DNA of 37,661 nucleotides from an uncultured Thiohalocapsa sp. (GTDB taxonomy: Bacteria > Pseudomonadota > Gammaproteobacteria > Chromatiales > Chromatiaceae), in the NCBI RefSeq assembly GCF_913063425.1, contig NZ_CAJXYK010000053.1, positions 1-37,661 of the forward strand, written 5' to 3'. The notes under the pieces were generated by a model, which saw nothing but the letters and a program-made list of their open reading frames with translations, had not been told where the DNA came from and did no database searches. Made by a program: the position numbers and the translations under genes. Of this stretch, positions 33,801 to 37,661 are shown in pieces. Numbering within the stretch: the first letter of the stretch is position 1; every line of letters begins with the position of its first letter.

Positions 33801-35867
33801 ATCGCCGTGGCGGATACCCGCGGGCAAGATGGCGTCTGCGTGCTGGACCTGGCCCTGCCCGGGCAGGTGCTGCTGCACCGCAAGCTCGCGGAGGGGCAGC
33901 TGCGCGGCCTCGCCTTCGGCCCCGCCGGCGAGCGCCTGGTGACGGCCTCCAGCGCCGGGCGCAGCCATGTGTTCGACATCCCCAGCGCGCGCCGGCTGCT
34001 GTCGCTGCCCGCGGACGGGCCCCTGGGGCGGCCCTTCAACGCGGCTGTCTTCGACGCCGCCGGCGAGCGCATCGCCGTCGCCGCCGCGGACGAGCGGGTG
34101 CGGCTCTATGCCGCGGACGGCACGCCCACCGGCGAGCTCGCCACCAGCGTCATCGGCGGCACCCGCGTGAAGGTGCACCGCACCGCGGTGCGCGACGTGG
34201 CCTTCGCGCCGGACGGTGACTTTCTGGTGGCGGTGGACGACGAGGGTCAGGTGGTGCGCTGGACGCTTGGCCAGCAGGCCGCGGCCGACGGTGCCGACGG
34301 CGACGACGCGGCGGGCGACGGCCAGGCGGTGGTGCTGGGCAGCCACGAGCTGAGCGTCGGCGACGTGGACATCGCATCGGCGCCGGCGCCGCACCTGGAC
34401 GGCCAGCACCTGGTGCTGACGGCGTCCCTGGACCAGACGGCACGGCTGTGGAGCCTGGAGACGGGCAAGCCGGTGGCGGTGCTGGGCCATGACGCGGCGG
34501 TGAGCAGCGGCCAATTCACCGCTGACGGCCAGCGGGTCGCCACCTTCTCCAGTCGTGACGGCACCGTGCGGCTGTGGAGCGTGGAGCCGGTGACCCGGCT
34601 CGGTTTCGAGCTGCCGCATCCGGACCATGTCTGGGACCTGGACATGGCCGACGCCCCGCAGGCCCTCGCGCCCAACGGCAAGGCGCTGCTGCTGGCCACC
34701 GCGGGCTACGACGGCGGCGTGCGCGTGTGGCGCTACGAGCGTACCGCAGAGCGCCCGGCGCCCACGGAGCTCCGGGTGCTCAAGGGCCACAGTGCGCGGG
34801 TGCGGCAGGTGCGCTTCTCGGCCTCCGGCCGGCTCCTGGCGTCGGCGGGCTATGACGGCAGCGCCCGGGTGGACGACCTGGTGACCCAGCAGTCCTGCCG
34901 GCTCGCGGCGGCGGACGCACCCGACGGCGCCGTCTACAACGCCCTGTTCGGGCCGGATGCCCGCTGGCTGCTCACCACGTCCGACGACCCGGCGACGCCG
35001 GTGCGGCTCTTCTTGGTGGACGCCTGTGCGCCGCTGGAGGGTACGCCGACACTGCCCCATGGCAAGGCGGCGGTGGCCGCCGCCGCGGTACGCGGACTCG
35101 GGGAGGTCACGCTCGCGGCCACCGGCGACGACGCCGGCAGCTTCCGGCTCTTCGTGCGCGGAGCCGCCGGCACCTGGCGCCGGGGCTGCGAGCTGGCGGC
35201 GGGCGTCGGCGCGGTCGGTGACATCGCCCTCGGCGCCGGCGGCCGGCTCGCGGCCGTGGCCGGCGCAGATGCCCGCGTGGCGCTGCTGGACCTGGACCCG
35301 ACGGACGGCGCCTGCACCCTGCGCGGCTGGCTGGAAGGGCACACGGCACGCGTCTACAGCGTGGACATCGCCCCGGACGGGCGGCAGCTGGTGACGGCGT
35401 CCCTGGACAAGACCGCGCGGGTCTGGCGCCCGGACGGGCGGGCGCTGGCGGTGCTCGCGGGCCACCAGGACCGCATCTACCGCGCCGACTTCAGCCCGGA
35501 CGGGCGCTGGCTGCTGACCGCGTCCCGCGACGGCAGCATCCGGCTCTGGCGCGCACCGACGGCGGCCCCGCGGGAGGGCACCGAGCCGCCGGTGCAGGAG
35601 GACTTCCTGCCCCTGAGCGCGAGCCTGGGCGGCGTGGCCGCTGCGGTGTTCAGCCCGGACGGGCGCTACATCGCCGGTGCCTACTGGGAGAACGCGGCCA
35701 TGCTCTGGCGCATCTGGCGCGACGGCAGCGAGGTGCCGGCGGCCATGCGCCGGCGCTGGGGGGAGGACCGGGCCCGGCTCGCGCTCATCCGCGAGGCCTA
35801 CCGGTTCCGCGACGACACGGCCATCGTGGACGCCGCGGCGGCGGCCCGTGCGGACGCCGAAGACTGA
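30873..35867 (+). CDS. DUF4062 - STAND NTPase - TM - WD40 protein
   Basis: The 1664-residue protein has a clear modular plan. Residues 8-185 are a DUF4062 domain (RIRIFVSSPADVEHERAAV, IVLVILWTRLGS). Residues 218-430 are a STAND-type P-loop NTPase starting FTGREQEIRALL, with Walker A GPSGSGKT at 253-260, Walker B-like VILDPLDPV around 366-374 and TLAALRSD at 400-407. An Ala/Pro/Thr-rich linker lies near 630-680 and one membrane helix near 786-812. The C-terminal about 780 residues carry degenerate then canonical WD40 repeats, for example LTASLDQTARLWSLETGKPVAVLGHD and LEGHTARVYSVDIAPDGRQLVTASLDKTARVW. Such effector-switch-sensor proteins are prokaryotic signal-transducing or conflict NTPases. 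The Walker B acid is Asp and followed by Pro instead of the usual Glu-Glu. It ends overlapping the GT87 start by 20 bases. Confidence 0.9.
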   Translation: MNQRARDERIRIFVSSPADVEHERAAVKDIVERLGREYLPYFQLQAVLWEEEALTADRTFQAGLTQPEDCDIVLVILWTRLGSPLPQEPYRGMTGTEWEFVNAVQASARGGTPEVLVYKKTAPRLVDITDAAGAREAVEDRRRLDEFFRHHFYNEDNSFRRAFRIFDSDAAFRELVETQLRKLLNRRISAERRAAPGAGHWHGSPFRADRPFDIGDERVFTGREQEIRALLQRLEQRPTQGPTQRPAVLLLSGPSGSGKTSLLRAGLVPRLTRPFLFEHIATVRCALVDFADGDAAVAGATPVAALAARLCAADVLGAPLAAFGLGPQALARLLATAPEVAARQLASALSQLAKGGDAEAQARLAVILDPLDPVLAADPAAVETLMAALRGLASHPAIWTLAALRSDALHRLAPWAETLLDPTRPLDAQWLALEPPPAARIRQVIEIPARVAGVELDSGSVGEGRGVVEQVEAEAAALRAWAPPVQALLAAAYDRAQAEAAGSGELRLTAAQVQAAGGVRGTVLARAEALWADLDPAARGALPRLCRALVSMDAAAGARPEPRRGDLTLLRADPDCRRLVHALVDARLVVAEGLEDPVLLTRCEPPDLRLWSLLTGAWRQGRAEWRLRRLRRRGDGAETPAAAEAPAVAAAAGAGSDAVPAAATSTAAQTPAQTDAAPEPTPNWASMRPVASFAHPALLTDWAPVRDWLRHAEHRRSLVLRAQLTRQARLWKRTDCNREYLYRESGYAAVRAFADAHPQELEPLEREFLRASAAHLAFLRRRNRLVRATGLVLVALLLGAVVAAGLAWQASRIARTNLHKSLLKEAELHIARGNTPQAVINVIDASADLPEQAVRKLSLAFNANRLLAMAPAAGPDPDSVRTPGISADGGILASSTPDQGPVLWRLGQGRFVADRDLGAEGLGVHTLVLGDAEQVIGIGTNGVWRLPAAVDAVPLYPCGAEPGSAFALSPDRRLLAIAVADTRGQDGVCVLDLALPGQVLLHRKLAEGQLRGLAFGPAGERLVTASSAGRSHVFDIPSARRLLSLPADGPLGRPFNAAVFDAAGERIAVAAADERVRLYAADGTPTGELATSVIGGTRVKVHRTAVRDVAFAPDGDFLVAVDDEGQVVRWTLGQQAAADGADGDDAAGDGQAVVLGSHELSVGDVDIASAPAPHLDGQHLVLTASLDQTARLWSLETGKPVAVLGHDAAVSSGQFTADGQRVATFSSRDGTVRLWSVEPVTRLGFELPHPDHVWDLDMADAPQALAPNGKALLLATAGYDGGVRVWRYERTAERPAPTELRVLKGHSARVRQVRFSASGRLLASAGYDGSARVDDLVTQQSCRLAAADAPDGAVYNALFGPDARWLLTTSDDPATPVRLFLVDACAPLEGTPTLPHGKAAVAAAAVRGLGEVTLAATGDDAGSFRLFVRGAAGTWRRGCELAAGVGAVGDIALGAGGRLAAVAGADARVALLDLDPTDGACTLRGWLEGHTARVYSVDIAPDGRQLVTASLDKTARVWRPDGRALAVLAGHQDRIYRADFSPDGRWLLTASRDGSIRLWRAPTAAPREGTEPPVQEDFLPLSASLGGVAAAVFSPDGRYIAGAYWENAAMLWRIWRDGSEVPAAMRRRWGEDRARLALIREAYRFRDDTAIVDAAAAARADAED

Positions 35868-37371
35868 CCGCCAGGCCGCTGCGGGCCCGCACTACTGGCC
35901 GCTGGCGGCGGCGCTGGTGCTCTTCGCCGTGGTGGTCTGGCTGCTGCCGCTGCGGGAGCTGGACCTCGCCGTCTACTGGCGCGCGGCGCAGCAGGTCTTC
36001 GTGGCAGGCACCGAGCCCTACACCCGCGCCGAAGACGCGGGCCTGCCCTTCACCTACCCGCCCACCGCCCTCTTCCTGCTGCAGCCGCTGGCCGGGCTCA
36101 CCCTGGCGCAGGCGGCGGACCTGCTCTGGTGCCTGAACCTGGCCCTGGCTGTGCTGGTGATGCTCCTGCTGCCGCGGGACCTCGCCCACATGCCCGTGGG
36201 AGCGGCATTCCTGCCGCGACCCGAGCCGCGGTCAGAGCCCAACCACAGCGATCGCGGCCAGCGGCCGCTCTCACAACAAGCGCGGCCTGTGGGAGCGGCA
36301 TTCCTGCCGCGACCCGAGCCGCCGGCACCGCAGATCGCCGCCCGGCGTCTGCGCACCTGGGGGCCGCTCTACATCGCCTGCTTCGGCGGGCTGTACCTGA
36401 CGCTGCACTTCCACCAGGTGAACCTGTTGCTGCTGCTCTGCCTCTGGGGCTTCTGGCGGGTGCTGCGGCTCAGCCGCCCCGGACCGCCGGCGCGCGGCCC
36501 CGGACGCCTCGCCGCCGGCGCGGCGCTGGCACTCGGCAGCGTCGCCAAGCCCCACTACGGGCTGCTGCTGCTGGGGACGCTCGGCTGCCTGCGGGCAGGG
36601 CGCCGCCCCGGGCCGGGGCTCTGGCTGCTGCTCGGCGCCGTGCTCGGGGGCGTCGCCCTGCTGTGGGCGAGTATCGCGGTGGCCCCCGCCGGCAGCTGGG
36701 CCGCCTGGTGGGCGCAGGTGCCGGGCACCACCAGCTTCACGGCCCTGCCGCCGGGGCACTCCAGCATCGCCGCGCCCTGGAACCGCAGCATCGCCGGCGA
36801 GGTGGCGCGCTGGCTGGTGCCGAACAAGTTCACGGAGCCTCTGGTGGCAAGCCCCGCCGCCGCCGGGCTCATCACCACGGCCCTGGTGCTGGGGTTGGCG
36901 CTGGCCACCGGCCGCGCCGTGCTGGCCTCGGTGCTGCTGCGCGCCCGGCGCTGCACGGCGGGCACCGGCGGCGCGGACCCGGTGGCGGTGGACCTGGAGC
37001 TGTCGCTGCTGGCGCTCTGGGTGTTCCTCGCGGCGCCGGCCAGCTGGACACATCACCTGGTGCTGCTGCTGCCGGCGGCCCTGGTGCTGCTGCGCGATGC
37101 GGTGCTGGACCCGCGCGCCGGCGGGCTCGGGCGCCTCGCGGCGGTGCTGGTGCTGGCGGTGCTGGCGCTGACGCTGGACGATCTGATCCCGCGGGAGGTG
37201 CGCACCGGCTCCCGGGCCATCATGGCCCTCATGACCGTCGCCGTGCTCGGCCTCTGGGCACTGCTGCTGGAGCGGCTGCTGCGGCACACGGCGGCATCGC
37301 GACAGGACCCGGCCGGTGCGGCCCCGGACCTCCCCTCGGGCGCAGCGCCGGACGTGCGCGCCTCAACCTGA
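35848..37371 (+). CDS. GT87-type membrane glycosyltransferase (DUF2029), with REP-like insertion
   Basis: The likely start is GTG 35848, inside the last codons of the STAND gene (20-base overlap), giving 507 residues. A start further upstream would be read out of frame with the STAND protein for a long stretch. The family hallmark comes early: LRELDLAVYWRAAQQVFVAGTEPYTR, LPFTYPPTALFLL. About ten hydrophobic helices follow, with HFHQVNLLLLL, GSVAKPHYGLLLLG and WTHHLVLLLPAALVLL. The family transfers sugars from lipid-linked donors (polyprenyl-phosphate-mannose type) at the membrane. Residues 116-158 contain two copies of PVGAAFLPRPEP, 31 residues apart, encoded by a REP-like palindromic cluster inserted in frame in a loop. 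The tail is Ala/Pro-rich. Overlap with the STAND gene implies co-expression. Confidence 0.8.
   Translation: MRTPKTDRQAAAGPHYWPLAAALVLFAVVVWLLPLRELDLAVYWRAAQQVFVAGTEPYTRAEDAGLPFTYPPTALFLLQPLAGLTLAQAADLLWCLNLALAVLVMLLLPRDLAHMPVGAAFLPRPEPRSEPNHSDRGQRPLSQQARPVGAAFLPRPEPPAPQIAARRLRTWGPLYIACFGGLYLTLHFHQVNLLLLLCLWGFWRVLRLSRPGPPARGPGRLAAGAALALGSVAKPHYGLLLLGTLGCLRAGRRPGPGLWLLLGAVLGGVALLWASIAVAPAGSWAAWWAQVPGTTSFTALPPGHSSIAAPWNRSIAGEVARWLVPNKFTEPLVASPAAAGLITTALVLGLALATGRAVLASVLLRARRCTAGTGGADPVAVDLELSLLALWVFLAAPASWTHHLVLLLPAALVLLRDAVLDPRAGGLGRLAAVLVLAVLALTLDDLIPREVRTGSRAIMALMTVAVLGLWALLLERLLRHTAASRQDPAGAAPDLPSGAAPDVRAST
36193..36321 (+). repeat. REP-like palindromic cluster inside the glycosyltransferase gene
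   Basis: Two 36-base copies with one mismatch lie at 36193-36228 and 36286-36321. Each contains GTGGGAGCGGCATTCCTGCC, whose GCGGCA-TTCC-TGCCGC forms a perfect hairpin. Between them, 36252-36275 (TCGCGGCCAGCGGCCGCTCT, then CACA) is the same element in inverted orientation. The arrangement (forward, inverted, forward) is a BIME-like cluster. The unit resembles the TGTGGGAGCGG...CGCGA REP families of Pseudomonas and related gammaproteobacteria, usually extragenic. Confidence 0.8.
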
Positions 37372-37377
37372 AGCCGG

Positions 37378-37500
37378 TCTTTCTAGGTGCAACCACGAAG
37401 CCACGAAGAGCACGAAGGCGCTCCGGAAGATGCCCAAGCTCGCGCGTTGCTCCGCCGGGTGAGCGAGCTGCCGGCGAGGCTTGGCTTCAACCTAGAAAGA
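37378..37500. repeat. Segment bounded by 11-bp perfect inverted repeats, with CACGAAG tandem repeat
   Basis: TCTTTCTAGGT (37378-37388) and ACCTAGAAAGA (37490-37500) are perfect inverted repeats 123 bases end to end. Just inside the left end is AACCACGAAGCCACGAAGAG followed by CACGAAG, a repeated CACGAAG unit common as a dispersed repeat in proteobacteria. The enclosed frames (such as HEEHEG-containing translations) look like repeat translation, not genes. It could be a MITE-like remnant or a long-range transcript hairpin just after the glycosyltransferase stop. Confidence 0.5.
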
Positions 37501-37661
37501 GCAGTCGACCGCTTCAGCGCATACGCGGATGGCTGTGCCGGTTGCGATTGCGACACACTCTGCACTTCACCGCCCGGGTGGACCCCGCTACGGCCGCCAT
37601 GGCACGCCCCGCGCGGCGCCTGGCTGCGTTACAACTCCTCGGAATAGAACGACTATTCCTC
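37501..37661. other. Window-end region with a terminal palindrome
   Basis: No gene is visible. The last bases contain GGAATAG-AACGA-CTATTCC (37641-37659), a perfect 7-bp inverted repeat with a 5-base spacer in an AT-rich spot. It could be an operator or hairpin for a gene beyond the window. Confidence 0.4.

Noticed and set aside
31920-35465. A 1181-codon open frame antisense to the STAND gene
   Set aside because: The forward frame has clear NTPase and WD40 motifs; the antisense one is Arg/Gln/His/Gly-rich without motifs.
37387-37647. An 86-codon frame starting MQPRSHEEHEG
   Set aside because: It is translation of the CACGAAG repeat and flanking DNA; such HEEHEG frames are common spurious calls.

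Overview
The window is GC-rich chromosomal DNA from a gammaproteobacterium, most likely a sulfur-oxidising member of the Chromatiales/Ectothiorhodospiraceae type. Three things point there. The rhlB / trxA / rho block and the divergent yrfG (GMP/IMP nucleotidase) / nudE pair are classic gammaproteobacterial arrangements. A DsrC/TusE-family protein, a Gly/Tyr/Pro-rich protein resembling sulfur-globule proteins and a DUF302 protein suggest sulfur metabolism. PPK2, a SoxW-like double thioredoxin-fold protein, HypA/HypB and a KaiB protein fit a metabolically versatile (micro)anaerobe. The taxon is inferred from gene content; no rRNA or tRNA gene was seen.

Layout. 1-3721 (-) is the body of a very large FAD/Fe-S oxidoreductase (DUF3683 type), cut by the window edge. 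4036-7122 holds PPK2 (-), a phospholipid-methyltransferase-like protein (+) and a PqiA-family membrane protein (-). 7172-10985 is the RNA-metabolism/redox block rho (-), trxA (-), rhlB (+). 11029-14302 holds yrfG (-), nudE (+), a secreted double-thioredoxin protein (+) and a small Pro/Ala-rich exported protein (+). 14318-17970 (-) holds an unrecognised 892-residue membrane-anchored protein and a DUF6279 lipoprotein. 18082-19623 (+) is a MOSC protein, a DCC-family (DUF393) thiol protein and KaiB. 19888-21424 (+) is hypA and hypB with no other hyp or hydrogenase genes. 21601-23364 (+) is the sulfur-globule-like protein, DUF302 and DsrC-like cluster. 23519-28346 (-) is a secreted protein with a PEP-CTERM-like tail, a penicillin-acylase-family hydrolase and a BPSS1780-type membrane protein.

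28758-37371 is the most accessory-looking part. A SEC-C/TPR-like protein (-) is divergent from a 1664-residue DUF4062 - STAND NTPase - TM - WD40 protein (+), whose 3' end overlaps the start of a GT87-type membrane glycosyltransferase. The STAND protein has the three-part plan (effector-like N-terminus, NTPase switch, repeat sensor) typical of prokaryotic conflict and signalling NTPases, and is the best candidate here for a poorly described system. The glycosyltransferase carries a REP-like palindromic cluster inserted in frame.

Regulatory signals noted include an FNR/Anr-like box before hypA, sigma70-like promoters before kaiB and hypB, a C-rich leader before rho that could be a rut site, and several hairpins at gene ends. 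Most starts were chosen from Shine-Dalgarno spacing and family length; uncertain ones are flagged.
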